Shown: piece by piece, positions 32,711-42,333 of the stretch
Numbering within the stretch: position 1 is the first letter of the stretch
How the letters are laid out: each line of letters begins with the position of its first letter
Source: Methanomicrobiaceae archaeon
Lineage (GTDB): Archaea > Halobacteriota > Methanomicrobia > Methanomicrobiales > Methanomicrobiaceae
Assembly: GCA_029762625.1 (NCBI GenBank)
Contig: JARVGI010000013.1
Location: 1-54,253 of the forward strand
Reading direction: 5' to 3'
DNA: 54,253 nt
The notes under the pieces: model-generated
Seen by the model: only the letters and a program-made list of their open reading frames with translations
The model's database searches: none
What the model was told of the DNA's origin: nothing
Translations under genes and position numbers: made by a program

Positions 32711-34297
32711 TCAGATGTGGGCGTATTTTGCGGTGAACACGCCCTCTGAGTTCCTGATCTCCTCGATGGCCTCGTTCGGGACTTCGCTGTCCACGTTGAG
32801 CACCATGATGGCCTCTTCGCCCGGTTTATTGCGGCCGACCTGCATGCCGGCGATGTTCACGTTGTGGCGGCCGATGATGGTGGCGAACCGCCCGATAACC
32901 CCCGGAACATCGTGGTGGCGGGAGATGACCACGTGGCCACCGGGTGCCATGTCGGTCATGTACTCCCCGATGCAGACGATGCGCTGTTTATCCTTGCCCG
33001 CGACATTGCCGCTCACCGATTCGGTCATTTTGTCGGTCTTTGCGGTAATGGTCACAATATTGGTAAAGCCCCGCGACTCTTCGGTGACGGTTTCGCTCAC
33101 CTTGATGCCGCGCTCACGGGCCACAAATTCGGCATTCACGATATTGACCGGGTTCTGGAGAATGGGGTCGAGCAGCCCTTTCAGTGCCATTCTGGTGATG
33201 AATTTGGTATTTTGCCCGAAATCGGCAACTTTCCCGGCATACTCGATCTCGATCGCTTCAAGTCTGCCCTCGACGAGCTGGATTAATAGTTTGCCCATCT
33301 TTCCGGCGAGGGTAGCGTAGGGCTCGATGAGTTCCTGCTGTTCTGCGGGGATCATGGGTGCATTCACGACAAATTTTGCCGTCCCTCCCTTCAGGACTTC
33401 GATGCACTGTTTTGCCACGGCAACCGCAACGTTCTGCTGCGCTTCGACGGTGCTCGCCCCGAGATGCGGCGTGGTGATCACCTGCGGGAGCTGGAGCAGG
33501 GGGGAGTTGTGCGGGGGCTCCACCTCAAAGACATCGAGGGCGGCTCCGGCAACCTTCCCGGATCTGATAGCCTTATCCAGCGCCTCTTCATCGATGATCC
33601 CGCCCCGTGCACAGTTGATGATACGGACCCCGTCTTTCATCATGGCGATGGTCCTCCCATTGATAATGTGGCTCGTTTCCTTCACGAGAGGGGTGTGGAC
33701 CGTGATAAAGTCGGCAGCAGAGAAGATGTCTTTCAGCGACATCACCTCCACCCCCAGCTGTTTTGCCCGTTCGATGTTGATATAGGGGTCGTAGGCAACG
33801 CATTTCATGTCCAGGGCAATGGCACGGCGGGCAACTTCCTGCCCGATTCTTCCGAATCCGATAATGCCCAGCACTTTTTCGTTAAGTTCCACACCCATGA
33901 ATTTCGATCTCTTCCACTCGCCTGCTTTCAGAGAGGCGTTAGCCTGCGGGATATTGCGGGCGAGTGCCGCCATCATGGCAAGCGTGTGCTCCGTTGCGGC
34001 GAGCGTGTTGCCAGCGGGAGCGTTGGCGACGATGATGCCCCTGCGTGTGGCTGCATCGAGATCGATGTTATCCACCCCGGCACCCGCACGCCCGATATAT
34101 TTGAGCCTGCCGGCTGCTTCGATCACGCGTGCGGTGACCTGGGTACCGCTCCTGACTAAAAGACCGTCATACTGCCCGATGATATCGACGAGTTCGTCTT
34201 CCGGAACGTCGGTCTTGATGTCCACATCACAAAAATCCCTGAGAATATCTATCCCTTCTTCCGCCAGCGGATCACTGACCAGGACTTTATATTTCAT
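32711..34297 (-). CDS. serA: D-3-phosphoglycerate dehydrogenase
   Basis: A 528-residue enzyme that oxidises 3-phosphoglycerate with NAD in the first step of serine synthesis. The ATG at 34297 begins MKYKVLVSDPLAEEGIDIL; a longer frame to 34345 is unlikely. GRAGAGVDNID and the NAD-binding GFGRIGQEVARRA are clear, followed by catalytic-domain segments (NCARGGIIDEEAL and PHLGASTVEAQ), an intervening ASB domain, and a C-terminal ACT domain (FATIIGRHNVNIAGMQVGR) that usually mediates serine feedback. It is the long type, cytoplasmic. It is divergent from ppsA, sharing one promoter region, and the product route feeds glyA further along. Confidence 0.95.
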   Translation of the reverse strand: MKYKVLVSDPLAEEGIDILRDFCDVDIKTDVPEDELVDIIGQYDGLLVRSGTQVTARVIEAAGRLKYIGRAGAGVDNIDLDAATRRGIIVANAPAGNTLAATEHTLAMMAALARNIPQANASLKAGEWKRSKFMGVELNEKVLGIIGFGRIGQEVARRAIALDMKCVAYDPYINIERAKQLGVEVMSLKDIFSAADFITVHTPLVKETSHIINGRTIAMMKDGVRIINCARGGIIDEEALDKAIRSGKVAGAALDVFEVEPPHNSPLLQLPQVITTPHLGASTVEAQQNVAVAVAKQCIEVLKGGTAKFVVNAPMIPAEQQELIEPYATLAGKMGKLLIQLVEGRLEAIEIEYAGKVADFGQNTKFITRMALKGLLDPILQNPVNIVNAEFVARERGIKVSETVTEESRGFTNIVTITAKTDKMTESVSGNVAGKDKQRIVCIGEYMTDMAPGGHVVISRHHDVPGVIGRFATIIGRHNVNIAGMQVGRNKPGEEAIMVLNVDSEVPNEAIEEIRNSEGVFTAKYAHI

Positions 34298-34372
34298 GTT
34301 GAAACCCCATACTAAATCGCCCTGCACCGTATTCATGCTTTTCATCCTGCCCGGCGATTACGTAGGGAAAAC

Positions 34373-34440
34373 CCTGTATTACGGCAATGGAGCGAATACC
34401 TCAAGGTTATAACACACAAAACATGTATTAATAATACAGG
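34373..34440. promoter_or_regulatory. symmetrical serA/ppsA divergent promoter with operator-like repeats
   Basis: The core GTTATAAC (34406-34413) is itself a palindrome and can serve as TATA for both genes. On the ppsA side TGTATTA-A-TAATACA (34424-34438) is a perfect 15-bp palindrome covering the predicted start site. On the serA side the half-site CCTGTATTA (34373-34381) covers the other predicted start and pairs with TAATACAGG (34432-34440). This suggests one regulator controlling both genes. Confidence 0.55.
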
Positions 34441-34462
34441 CAAGGTATTAGGTGGTGCGAGC

Positions 34463-36733
34463 ATGAAAGAACAGCCCAATGTTCTGTGGCTTGAAGAGAT
34501 AAAAAAAGATGATATCGTCTCTGTCGGAGGAAAAGGTGCATCTCTGGGAGAAATGGCGTCGATCGATCTCCCCGTGCCGAAAGCATTTGTGGTTACCGCC
34601 CAGGCATTCCGGAGGTTCCTCGTCGAGACAAGTATCGAAGAGATGCTCTTCAACAAGCTGTACAATCTTGATGTTGATGATCCCCAGCGGCTCGAGACTG
34701 CTGCCAGAGAAGCAAAGGAATTTGTACTCAGCGTTGACATGCCTGAGGATATAAAGGAGGATATTGCCGATTCATATGAGAAAATTGGCGGTGATCTGGT
34801 CGTTGCCGTTCGTTCGAGTGCGACCGCCGAAGATCTCCCCGATGCGAGTTTCGCCGGTCAGCAGGAGACGTTTCTCAATATCAAGGGAGTCGATGACCTC
34901 CTCGAAGCGGTGCAGAAATGCTGGGCTTCACTCTACGGGGGGCGTGCGATCTACTACCGGTCAAAGCAGGGTTTCGACGACCGGAGCGTGAATATCGCCG
35001 TCGTCGTGCAGGAACTGATATATTCCGAGAAAGCCGGGGTATTATTCTCATCCCACCCTGTGACCGGAGAGCCTACGACCATCATCGAGGCATCATGGGG
35101 GCTTGGCGAAGCCGTTGTTTCGGGAAGCGTCTCTCCCGACAAATACGTGTTCGATCACCGGATGGATACGGTGGTGGATACATACATCGCGCATAAAGAA
35201 ATGGAAATCGTTCCTGACGGAGACCACGGCACCATCGAGGTCGAGATCGATAAAGAACGCCAGAACGCTCCGGTGCTCAATGATGAGGAAATCCGGCAGC
35301 TGGCAAAGTTCGGGAAAATCGCCGAGGAACACTATGGCAACCCCCAGGACATGGAGTGGGGGATTGTGGGCCCCGAGATCTATGTGCTCCAGTCCCGCCC
35401 CATCACCACCATCGCGTCAGGGAAGGGAAAACCTGCCGAGATGGGTGCGAAAGAGGAGGCGGCAATCATTCTCGAAGGGCAGGGGGCATCCCCCGGTATT
35501 GGGAGCGGCAAGGTGGTCATCATCAGGGATATCAAGGATGTGGCCAAGGTCAAAGCGGGCGACGTCCTCGTCGCGAAGATGACCAATCCTGATATGGTCC
35601 CGGCCATGCGCAGAGTATCGGCAATCATCACCGATGAAGGTGGAATGACCTGCCATGCGGCAATCGTAAGCCGTGAGCTGGGGACCCCAGCCATAGTGGG
35701 CACAAAGACCGCGACGTCAAAGCTCAAGAACGGACAGGTCGTGACCATCGATGGTGAAAAGGGCCTCGTTTATGAAGGTTCGCTTGAAAAGCCGAAACAA
35801 GAGGAGGCGAAACCTGCGGCAGCCGCGGCTCCCATGGTGACGGCCACCGCCATCAAGGTGAACGTCTCCCTCCCCGAAGCGGCTCAGCGCGCAGCGGACA
35901 CCGGTGCCGACGGGGTGGGTCTGCTGCGCATCGAACACCTGATTCTCGGGTTGAATCGCACCCCCGGCTGGTTTATCAAGAACGGGAGGGAGGAGGAGTT
36001 CATCGATGAGCTCTATAAGGGCATCAAGGTCGTGCTCGATGCATTTCCCGGCAAGCCCGTGTGGGTGCGGACACTTGATGCACCCACCGATGAGTTCCGG
36101 AATATGGAAGGTGGAGAGGATGAGCCCGATGAACACAATCCCATGCTCGGGTGGCGCGGAATCCGGCGGGATCTCCAGAGCCCGGAGCAGTTCCGGCTTC
36201 AGGTTGAGGCTTTCAAGCGCCTCTGGGATCAGGGATATAGCAATCTCGGCCTCATGTTTCCGCTTGTCAGCTCTCCGGAAGAGTTCATGCAGGCCCGTGA
36301 AATGCTTCGTTCCTGGGGTGTGGATGTGGAGAACAGGACGCTCGGCATCATGATCGAGGTCCCGAGCAGTGCCCTTCTCATTATGGACTTCATCCGTGCC
36401 GGTATCAGGTTCGCATCGTTCGGCACCAACGATCTCATCCAGTACACGCTGGCCATCGACCGGAACAATCAGAACGTGGCTGGCATGTATTACCCCAAGC
36501 ACCCTGCGGTGCTCAGGCTCATCGATGATGCCATCCAGTCCTGCCGCGCCCATGGCGTGGAGTGCTCCATCTGCGGGCAGGCAGGATCGGACCCCGAGAT
36601 GGTGGAGTGGCTGATCCGCCACGGCATTACCAGCGTCTCCGCAAACATCGACGCGGTTGCGAAGATCCGCGAAACCGCTGCCCGCACGGAACAGCGGATG
36701 GTCCTCGATTTCGTGAGAAGCAACAATGCGTGA
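34463..36733 (+). CDS. ppsA: phosphoenolpyruvate synthase
   Basis: A 756-residue enzyme that makes PEP from pyruvate, ATP and water, the entry to gluconeogenesis in methanogens. The N-terminal ATP-grasp-like domain has VGGKGASLGEM and RSSATAEDLPDASFAGQQE. The phosphohistidine is His398 in GGMTCHAAIVSRELG, and the C-terminal PEP/pyruvate barrel ends with the catalytic Cys704 in ECSICGQAGSD. Length is close to that of archaeal PpsA. It is cytoplasmic. The next gene, mfnA, overlaps its 3' end by 8 bp. It shares a divergent promoter with serA. Confidence 0.97.
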   Translation: MKEQPNVLWLEEIKKDDIVSVGGKGASLGEMASIDLPVPKAFVVTAQAFRRFLVETSIEEMLFNKLYNLDVDDPQRLETAAREAKEFVLSVDMPEDIKEDIADSYEKIGGDLVVAVRSSATAEDLPDASFAGQQETFLNIKGVDDLLEAVQKCWASLYGGRAIYYRSKQGFDDRSVNIAVVVQELIYSEKAGVLFSSHPVTGEPTTIIEASWGLGEAVVSGSVSPDKYVFDHRMDTVVDTYIAHKEMEIVPDGDHGTIEVEIDKERQNAPVLNDEEIRQLAKFGKIAEEHYGNPQDMEWGIVGPEIYVLQSRPITTIASGKGKPAEMGAKEEAAIILEGQGASPGIGSGKVVIIRDIKDVAKVKAGDVLVAKMTNPDMVPAMRRVSAIITDEGGMTCHAAIVSRELGTPAIVGTKTATSKLKNGQVVTIDGEKGLVYEGSLEKPKQEEAKPAAAAAPMVTATAIKVNVSLPEAAQRAADTGADGVGLLRIEHLILGLNRTPGWFIKNGREEEFIDELYKGIKVVLDAFPGKPVWVRTLDAPTDEFRNMEGGEDEPDEHNPMLGWRGIRRDLQSPEQFRLQVEAFKRLWDQGYSNLGLMFPLVSSPEEFMQAREMLRSWGVDVENRTLGIMIEVPSSALLIMDFIRAGIRFASFGTNDLIQYTLAIDRNNQNVAGMYYPKHPAVLRLIDDAIQSCRAHGVECSICGQAGSDPEMVEWLIRHGITSVSANIDAVAKIRETAARTEQRMVLDFVRSNNA

Positions 36734-37823
36734 TTCCGGCTGCCTGGAAGAAGAACTCTTCTCTTTTCTTGCCTCCAAAAAAGACGAAGACCGCGGGTAC
36801 CATAAGGTTCTCAGCTCCATGTGCACCCATCCGCATCCGGTTGCGGTGCGTGCGCACCAGATGTTTATCGATTCGAATCTCGGGGATCCTGGATTGTTTA
36901 CAGGCTCCGCATCCCTCGAGCGCCTTCTTATCGAACGCGTCGGAACGCTGTTCCACCACCCGGGGGCGGGGGGGTACGCAACCGCAGGGGGGACTGAATC
37001 CAATATCCAGGCGCTCAGGATTGCGAAAAAAACGGCGTCTGCACGCTCGCCAAACATCATCATTCCCGAATCCGCTCACTTTTCCTTTGAAAAAGCCTGC
37101 GATATTCTCTCTCTGGAGATGCGGGCCGTTCCCTGCGATGCCGTACACAGCATGGATGTGGAGCAGATCGATGAGTATGTCGATGCAAATACCGTGTTCA
37201 TCGGTGGGATTGCCGGTTCCACCGAATACGGGACAATTGATCCGCTCATATGCCTCTCCGAGATCGCGGAAGACCGGGATATTTTTTTCCACGTCGATGC
37301 GGCGTTTGGCGGGTTCGTGCTGCCGTTCCTTGACCATGCTGTTCCGTTCGATTTTTCCCTTCCCGGCGTGAGCAGCATTTCGGCGGATCCCCACAAGATG
37401 GGGTTCTCCACGATCCCCGTCGGCTGCCTCCTCGTCCGTGACGAATCCATGCTCAGGTGCCTGCACGTCGATACGCCGTATTTAACCGTAAAGCAGACAT
37501 ATACACTCAATGGTACGCGTTCGGGAGGAGCAGTTGCCGGAGCGCTGGCAGTGCTGGAATACCTGGGAAAAGATGGAATGCGAGCAATCGTGCGCGGGTG
37601 CATGGAGAATACATGGCGCCTGATCGACGGGATGGAGACCTGGGGATATCCCGCGGCGGTCAGGCCCGAGGTTAATGTGGCGACATTTTCCTGCCCCGAG
37701 GTTCCCGAAGGCTGGCGTGTGTCGCGAACACGAAAAGGGCATATGCGGATCGTCTGCATGCCGCATGTGCATCGCGATGTGATCGAGGCCTTTTTACATG
37801 ATATAGGTGATTTACATGCTTGA
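36726..37823 (+). CDS. mfnA: L-tyrosine/L-aspartate decarboxylase
   Basis: A 365-residue PLP enzyme of the group II decarboxylases. In methanogens MfnA decarboxylates tyrosine to tyramine for methanofuran, and can make beta-alanine from aspartate for coenzyme A. Lys224 in SADPHKMG is the PLP-binding lysine, His118 in ESAHFS stacks on the cofactor, and Asp191 in FHVDAAFGG holds the pyridine nitrogen. [11 protein letters not shown] binds phosphate. The ATG at 36726 overlaps ppsA by 8 bp and the next gene, hpt, overlaps its 3' end by 8 bp, so these three genes are one tight operon. Confidence 0.93.
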   Translation: MRDSGCLEEELFSFLASKKDEDRGYHKVLSSMCTHPHPVAVRAHQMFIDSNLGDPGLFTGSASLERLLIERVGTLFHHPGAGGYATAGGTESNIQALRIAKKTASARSPNIIIPESAHFSFEKACDILSLEMRAVPCDAVHSMDVEQIDEYVDANTVFIGGIAGSTEYGTIDPLICLSEIAEDRDIFFHVDAAFGGFVLPFLDHAVPFDFSLPGVSSISADPHKMGFSTIPVGCLLVRDESMLRCLHVDTPYLTVKQTYTLNGTRSGGAVAGALAVLEYLGKDGMRAIVRGCMENTWRLIDGMETWGYPAAVRPEVNVATFSCPEVPEGWRVSRTRKGHMRIVCMPHVHRDVIEAFLHDIGDLHA

Positions 37824-38367
37824 AATACTGAAACAATCACTCCTGGAGTGTCCTGTGGTGAGACGGGGGGAGTACAACTATTTCATTCACCCCATCACCG
37901 ACGGCATCCCGAATATTGATCCTGCACTGCTCCGGGAGGTTGCCTGTGCGATGATCCGGATCCTGAACCTCGACGGGGTGAAAAAGATCGTGACCGCAGA
38001 GGCGATGGGCATACACATCGGCACCTCGCTGTCCCTGATGACCGACATCCCCCTCAATGTCATGCGGAAGCGGTCGTATTCGCTCCCACACGAGATTGCG
38101 GTGCACCAGTCGACAGGCTACTCGAAAGGCGAGCTGTATCTTAACGGGATTGTACCCGGCGACCGCGTCGTGATCATTGACGATGTCTGCAGTACCGGGG
38201 GGACGATGGTCGCTCTCATCGATGCCCTCACTCAGGCCGGAGCCGAGGTGGCCGATATCTGCGTGGCCATCAACCGCTGTGATCCACGGGAATCCTGCCC
38301 GTACAAATCGCTCGTGAGCATCGATGTCACCGGATCTGGAGTTCACATCACCGGAAGCCATTTCTGA
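37816..38367 (+). CDS. hpt: hypoxanthine/adenine phosphoribosyltransferase, archaeal type
   Basis: A 183-residue purine salvage enzyme that joins hypoxanthine, guanine or adenine to PRPP. The PRPP-binding motif [14 protein letters not shown], near residues 118-131, is unmistakable, and the upstream [11 protein letters not shown] and [20 protein letters not shown] match archaeal Hpt proteins, which relate to adenine phosphoribosyltransferase. I prefer the ATG at 37816 (MLEILKQSL) over 37807. It overlaps mfnA by 8 bp and dph2 by 44 bp on the same strand. It acts in the cytoplasm. Confidence 0.88.
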   Translation: MLEILKQSLLECPVVRRGEYNYFIHPITDGIPNIDPALLREVACAMIRILNLDGVKKIVTAEAMGIHIGTSLSLMTDIPLNVMRKRSYSLPHEIAVHQSTGYSKGELYLNGIVPGDRVVIIDDVCSTGGTMVALIDALTQAGAEVADICVAINRCDPRESCPYKSLVSIDVTGSGVHITGSHF

Positions 38368-39292
38368 CCTCGTCAGGAAGATCCGGAGCCGCAATGCGGA
38401 CCGTGTCGCTCTCCAGTTTCCCGAAGGACTCAAGAGAAAGGCCGTGGCGGTCGCACGCGCCCTCGATGCGGCGGGGATCGGGGTTGTGATCAGCGGCGAT
38501 CCCTGTTACGGGGCATGCGATCTGGATCTCGACCTGCTCGGCGAGACAGATCTGCTCGTGCATTTCGGGCATGCACCGGTCGATGAGCGGGAGGGCGTGC
38601 TCTATGTCCATGTCCCACATGATTTCGATGTGTCCGTACTGGACGCGGCCCTCCCCCTCCTCGAGGGAACGGAGATCGGGCTGGTGACCACGGTCCAGCA
38701 TGCCCACCTTGTCGATGCTACGGTGTCATACCTGCAGACCCGCGGCATTTCCTGCGCAGTGGCGCAGGGCAGTGCGAGGACGCCGCTTCCGGGGCAGATC
38801 CTCGGGTGTTCGTTTGAGGCGGCGAGGGCCACCGGCGCCCGCGAAATCCTTTTCGTGGGCACCGGGGTATTCCATGCTCTCGGCGTGCAGCTGGCCACTG
38901 GTGCGCGGGTGGTGGCACTCGACCCCTACCGGGGCAGCGCGGAAGCGGTCGACGCCTCACGGCTCCTGAGAAAGCGCCATGTGCTCATCGAAAAGGCCCG
39001 CGAGGCAGAGAGCATCGGTATTCTTCTCTCCAAAAAGAGCGGCCAGAAGCGGAGGGCGCTCGCCACACGCCTCGCCGCGCTCTCCGATGCCGCCTTCATC
39101 GTTGCCCTGCAGGAGATCACGCCCGATGCGCTTCTCAATCTTGGATTCGACTGCTATGTAAACACCGCCTGCCCGCGCCTCGCCTACGACGATCAGGTGC
39201 GGTTCCCTGCCCCGGTCCTGAGCCCTCCGGAGTTTGAAATATCCTGCGGCGTACGATCCTGGGAAGACTATATCATCGACGAGATTGTGTGA
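38324..39292 (+). CDS. dph2: diphthamide biosynthesis enzyme Dph2
   Basis: A 322-residue archaeal Dph2. It transfers the 3-amino-3-carboxypropyl group from S-adenosylmethionine to the target histidine of elongation factor 2, by an unusual radical mechanism with a 4Fe-4S cluster held by three widely spaced cysteines. Candidates are Cys61 or Cys65 in GDPCYGACD, a middle Cys in ILGCSFEAA, and a late Cys in [20 protein letters not shown] at residues 32-40 is the usual N-terminal motif. The ATG at 38324 overlaps hpt by 44 bp, and the stop is one base before the next gene. Confidence 0.9.
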   Translation: MSPDLEFTSPEAISDLVRKIRSRNADRVALQFPEGLKRKAVAVARALDAAGIGVVISGDPCYGACDLDLDLLGETDLLVHFGHAPVDEREGVLYVHVPHDFDVSVLDAALPLLEGTEIGLVTTVQHAHLVDATVSYLQTRGISCAVAQGSARTPLPGQILGCSFEAARATGAREILFVGTGVFHALGVQLATGARVVALDPYRGSAEAVDASRLLRKRHVLIEKAREAESIGILLSKKSGQKRRALATRLAALSDAAFIVALQEITPDALLNLGFDCYVNTACPRLAYDDQVRFPAPVLSPPEFEISCGVRSWEDYIIDEIV

Positions 39293-39293
39293 G

Positions 39294-39908
39294 ATGAAAC
39301 TGAAAGCCCTGGAGATGCAACTGGAACGCATCGCTGGATTTGATCGCCCCCGTGCTGATCTCGAGCAGTACGTGACCCCTGCCGCGGTTGCCGCACGGCT
39401 CCTCCACCATGCCTATCTGCGGAGTGACATCGGGGGAAAACGGGTCTGCGATCTGGGATGCGGCACCGGGATACTCTGCTGCGGGGCGTCCCTCCTGGGT
39501 GCATCGGCGGCAGCAGGCATCGACATCGATCCGGCAGCGGTCGCCGCAGCACAGCGGAATGCCACGGCACTGGGGGTTTCGGTGCAGACGATGGTGGGCG
39601 ATATCCGGGATCCGGTTGCACGCAGCTCGATCTGCCCTTGCGACACGGTGGTGATGAATCCGCCGTTCGGCGCACAGAAACGGCATGCCGACCGCCCCTT
39701 CATCAATGCAGCGCTCTCCTGCGCCGAAGTGGTGTACGGCATCTTCAATGAAGGCTCCCGCGCGTTTCTTTCGGGCTATATCAGGGGGCGGGGAGAGATC
39801 GACGAGGTCACTGCATGTGCGTTTCCCATGAGTCGAACCTTCGCCCACCATACAAGGGATCGCGTGGAGATCCCGGTCGAGGTTGTCAGGATACTCAGGG
39901 TAGGCTGA
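39294..39908 (+). CDS. METTL5-like RNA N6-adenine methyltransferase
   Basis: A 204-residue SAM-dependent methyltransferase. The SAM-binding motif VCDLGCGTGILCCGA is near residues 50-64, the acidic GIDIDPAAV follows, and the catalytic NPPFG sits near residue 122, as in N6-adenine methyltransferases. The LEQYVTP segment before the core is typical of METTL5 proteins, which methylate an adenine in small-subunit rRNA; archaeal homologues probably do the same. I start at ATG 39294, one base after the dph2 stop; an earlier start overlaps dph2. With dph2 upstream, this suggests a translation-modification gene pair. Confidence 0.85.
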   Translation: MKLKALEMQLERIAGFDRPRADLEQYVTPAAVAARLLHHAYLRSDIGGKRVCDLGCGTGILCCGASLLGASAAAGIDIDPAAVAAAQRNATALGVSVQTMVGDIRDPVARSSICPCDTVVMNPPFGAQKRHADRPFINAALSCAEVVYGIFNEGSRAFLSGYIRGRGEIDEVTACAFPMSRTFAHHTRDRVEIPVEVVRILRVG

Positions 39909-39912
39909 CCGC

Positions 39913-41088
39913 ATGAAAGGAAAACGAGCAATCTGGGGCCTATCTGCAGCGCACCTGATCACTGATCTCTACAGCCCGGTTCTCCCGGCCATTCTTCCCC
40001 TGCTGATCTCCGTGCACGGGTATTCCTACCTGACGGCGGGAATCATCGTTACCGTCTTCCAGCTCGCCTCGTCGTTTACGCAGCCCATCGTGGGATGGCT
40101 GTATGACAAAAAGGGAATTGCAATCCATATCAGCTACAGCGTTCTGTTCGGGTCGGTGTTCATCTCGGCGGTGGGGCTCGTCGACAGCTATCCCCTCATC
40201 CTGGCCTTTGCAGCTATAGGAGCGCTTGGGCACGCGTTTTTCCACCCCAGTGCCCTGGGCACGGTGAGCAAACTCGCGGAAGACAGCAGCCGCGGCAGGT
40301 TGACCTCGTACTTTGTCGTCGGTGGAAATCTCGGGTTTGCCATCGGTCCGGTGCTCGCCGGAGCGGTGGTGGGCCTCTTCGGCCTTGAAGGGATGATCGT
40401 GTTGGTGCTGCCGGGGCTGATCACGGCGTTCGTGCTCAAACGGATTCTCCCCCCTCCTGCAGCGAAACATGCAGATGAGGGGAGGGAGATGCAGGGGGGC
40501 AGCGTGCCCCGAGCCACCGTCGTCGCTGCGGCGCTTCTGGTCTTCGGTTCGGCATTCCGCGCCTGGGCAATCTTTGGCGCGATGGCCTTTCTTCCCACCT
40601 ACCTGACCGAGCGCGGCTTGAGCGTGACGAACGCCAACCTCGTCGTCACGATGATGCTGCTGTGCGGCGTGGCCGGCCAGGTCATCGGCGGGACGATCTC
40701 CGATCGCTATGGGCGCAAAGAGTACACCCTCTTCGGGGTCGCTGCCGCCATCCCCCCTTTCTGGGTCTTCCTCCACAGCCAGGGGACGATTGCATTCGTG
40801 GCACTGTTCATCTTCGGCTTTTTCCTGTGGTCGACCTTCTCGGTCACCGTTGCAATGGCACACGAACTCGTGCCCGGCAGTGTGGGAATTGTATCCGGGC
40901 TCATGCTGGGCCTTGCCGTGGGCGCAGGAGGTGCCGGCGTGGCCGTGAGCGGGTATATCGCGGATATGTTCAGTCTCCAGTTCGCCCTCTTCGGACTGCT
41001 CGCTCCCATCGCCATGGCATTTCTGCTCTTTTTGCTGGTCCCCTTCCCCTGGAGGCTGTTCGGGCGCATGGCGCGCAGCAGTGCATAA
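39913..41088 (+). CDS. MFS transporter, fosmidomycin-resistance-like
   Basis: A 391-residue membrane protein with 12 predicted spans. The start MKGKRAIWGLSAAHLITDLYSP and the segment TQPIVGWLYDKKG (MFS motif A) place it near the Fsr group of drug and metabolite exporters; GTISDRYGRKEY repeats the motif in the second half. It lies in the cytoplasmic membrane and probably exports a small molecule by proton exchange. The substrate is not shown by the sequence. It starts 4 bp after the methyltransferase gene and is followed directly by a hairpin. Confidence 0.8.
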   Translation: MKGKRAIWGLSAAHLITDLYSPVLPAILPLLISVHGYSYLTAGIIVTVFQLASSFTQPIVGWLYDKKGIAIHISYSVLFGSVFISAVGLVDSYPLILAFAAIGALGHAFFHPSALGTVSKLAEDSSRGRLTSYFVVGGNLGFAIGPVLAGAVVGLFGLEGMIVLVLPGLITAFVLKRILPPPAAKHADEGREMQGGSVPRATVVAAALLVFGSAFRAWAIFGAMAFLPTYLTERGLSVTNANLVVTMMLLCGVAGQVIGGTISDRYGRKEYTLFGVAAAIPPFWVFLHSQGTIAFVALFIFGFFLWSTFSVTVAMAHELVPGSVGIVSGLMLGLAVGAGGAGVAVSGYIADMFSLQFALFGLLAPIAMAFLLFLLVPFPWRLFGRMARSSA

Positions 41089-41111
41089 ACTCCCGGGAAT
41101 GGTCCGGGAGT
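41089..41111 (+). terminator. hairpin after the MFS gene
   Basis: ACTCCCGG (41089-41096) and CCGGGAGT (41104-41111) form a perfect 8-bp stem with a 7-nt loop starting right after the stop codon. No T-tract follows, so it may protect the 3' end rather than end transcription by itself. Confidence 0.55.
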
Positions 41112-41245
41112 GCCTGCGATTCGCGCTCATGCACGTTTTCCTGCAAACTGGATCCCGGTAATCTTTCGAGGAAAGGGGTGTGTCAATTGTTTCGGGGAGA
41201 TGCCCGGGCAGATGCGCCGGTGTGGAGAGAAGGAGTGCTACTCCC

Positions 41246-41638
41246 TCACTTCCCGTTCCCGTTTTCATCAACGTGGTTGTTTTCGATTATCGGGTGATCC
41301 GGTTCAGGTACCTCAACTCTGTTCATGAGTTCTTCAAAGAATTTGTCATCGAAAAAGAGGTTGCAGTGACAGTGGCCCTGGGTGGCGATCTCCTCATCGT
41401 GGTAGATGCAGGGGCAGATGATTTCACGGTCCGAGTCGGGATCCCCGCTCCTGATACGGCAGGGGCAGTAGCGCTCGCCGTGCCGGCTGTAGTTTCGTGC
41501 AAGCCCTCGAATGACTGCTTTCAGCTGCTTATCGATGTAATTGAGGGACCAACCGTGCTCCTCTGCGTATTCTTTCGCCCATGCGAATATCTCGTCTTCG
41601 AGCCGTTTCTGTTCGTCCTCATGCTCCGGCATCTTCAT
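41246..41638 (-). CDS. ferredoxin-thioredoxin reductase catalytic subunit
   Basis: A 130-residue FTR catalytic chain. It uses a 4Fe-4S cluster and an adjacent disulfide to pass electrons from ferredoxin to thioredoxin. The cysteines sit as CPC (58, 60), CPC (75, 77) and CHC (90, 92), the classic family spacing. The tail is acidic and Asn-rich. In methanogens FTR links reduced ferredoxin to thioredoxin control of metabolic enzymes. Its start overlaps the purQ stop by 4 bp (ATGA), making it the last gene of the cofG-purCSQ chain. Confidence 0.9.
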   Translation of the reverse strand: MKMPEHEDEQKRLEDEIFAWAKEYAEEHGWSLNYIDKQLKAVIRGLARNYSRHGERYCPCRIRSGDPDSDREIICPCIYHDEEIATQGHCHCNLFFDDKFFEELMNRVEVPEPDHPIIENNHVDENGNGK

Positions 41639-42333
41639 TCCCCTCGTTCGATATATGCGATCATCGAGTCGAAAAGTCTTTTTCCATCCGCTGATCCGAC
41701 AATGTCCTCAGATGCCCGCTCAGGGTGGGGCATCATCATCAGGACATTGTTCTCTTTCCCGAGGATGCCGGTGATGTTGCCGAGCGATCCGTTCGGGTTG
41801 CTCTCCGCGGTAACCGCACCCTGTTCGTCGCAGAATATGAATGCGATACGGCCTTCCTGCTCCAGTCTCACCAGAATATCGGGTGTGGTGACAAACCGTC
41901 CTTCCTTATGGGCGATAGGGATGCGGATGACCTCGCCCTGGCGATAGGCTGAGGTGAAGGGCGAGTCAGTGGTCTCCACGCGTAAATACACCCATTCGCA
42001 GATGAATTTTGGGGTACTGTTCATGGTGAACGTCCCCTCGACCAGCCCGCTCTCTGCGCCGATCTGTGCCCCGTTGCAGATGCCCAGCACGAGCCCTCCT
42101 GCTCCGGCATGACCGATGATATCGGCCATAATGGGTGTTCTGGCAGCAATTGCCCCGGCTCGCAGGTAATCCCCGTAGGAAAACCCTCCCGGGATCACCA
42201 CCGCATCGTAGCGGTTCCCCAGCCGTTCCTTATACCAGACAAGATCGGCATCCACGCCGCAGACCGATTCGAGTACGTGGTGCACGTCCCGGTCGCAGTT
42301 GCTGCCCCCGAACTGAACCACGGCAAACCTCAT
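41635..42333 (-). CDS. purQ: phosphoribosylformylglycinamidine synthase subunit PurQ
   Basis: A 232-residue class I glutamine amidotransferase that supplies ammonia for conversion of FGAR to FGAM in purine synthesis. The nucleophile is Cys86 in LGICNGAQ, with the His-Glu pair in PHPERASED near the C-terminus. FGGSNCDRD and PGGFSYGDYLRAG are typical PurQ segments. The ATG at 42333 overlaps the purS stop by 4 bp; a longer frame to 42390 lies in purS. It works in a complex with PurS and the large subunit PurL, which is not in this window. Confidence 0.95.
   Translation of the reverse strand: MRFAVVQFGGSNCDRDVHHVLESVCGVDADLVWYKERLGNRYDAVVIPGGFSYGDYLRAGAIAARTPIMADIIGHAGAGGLVLGICNGAQIGAESGLVEGTFTMNSTPKFICEWVYLRVETTDSPFTSAYRQGEVIRIPIAHKEGRFVTTPDILVRLEQEGRIAFIFCDEQGAVTAESNPNGSLGNITGILGKENNVLMMMPHPERASEDIVGSADGKRLFDSMIAYIERGE

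Noticed and set aside
35717-37063. 448-codon minus-strand open frame across ppsA and mfnA
   Set aside because: It is antisense to two well-supported enzymes and spans their junction; composition is that of a shadow frame.
39940-41271. 443-codon minus-strand open frame opposite the MFS gene
   Set aside because: The plus strand encodes a 12-span transporter with family motifs; the minus frame is His/Glu/Arg-rich without structure.
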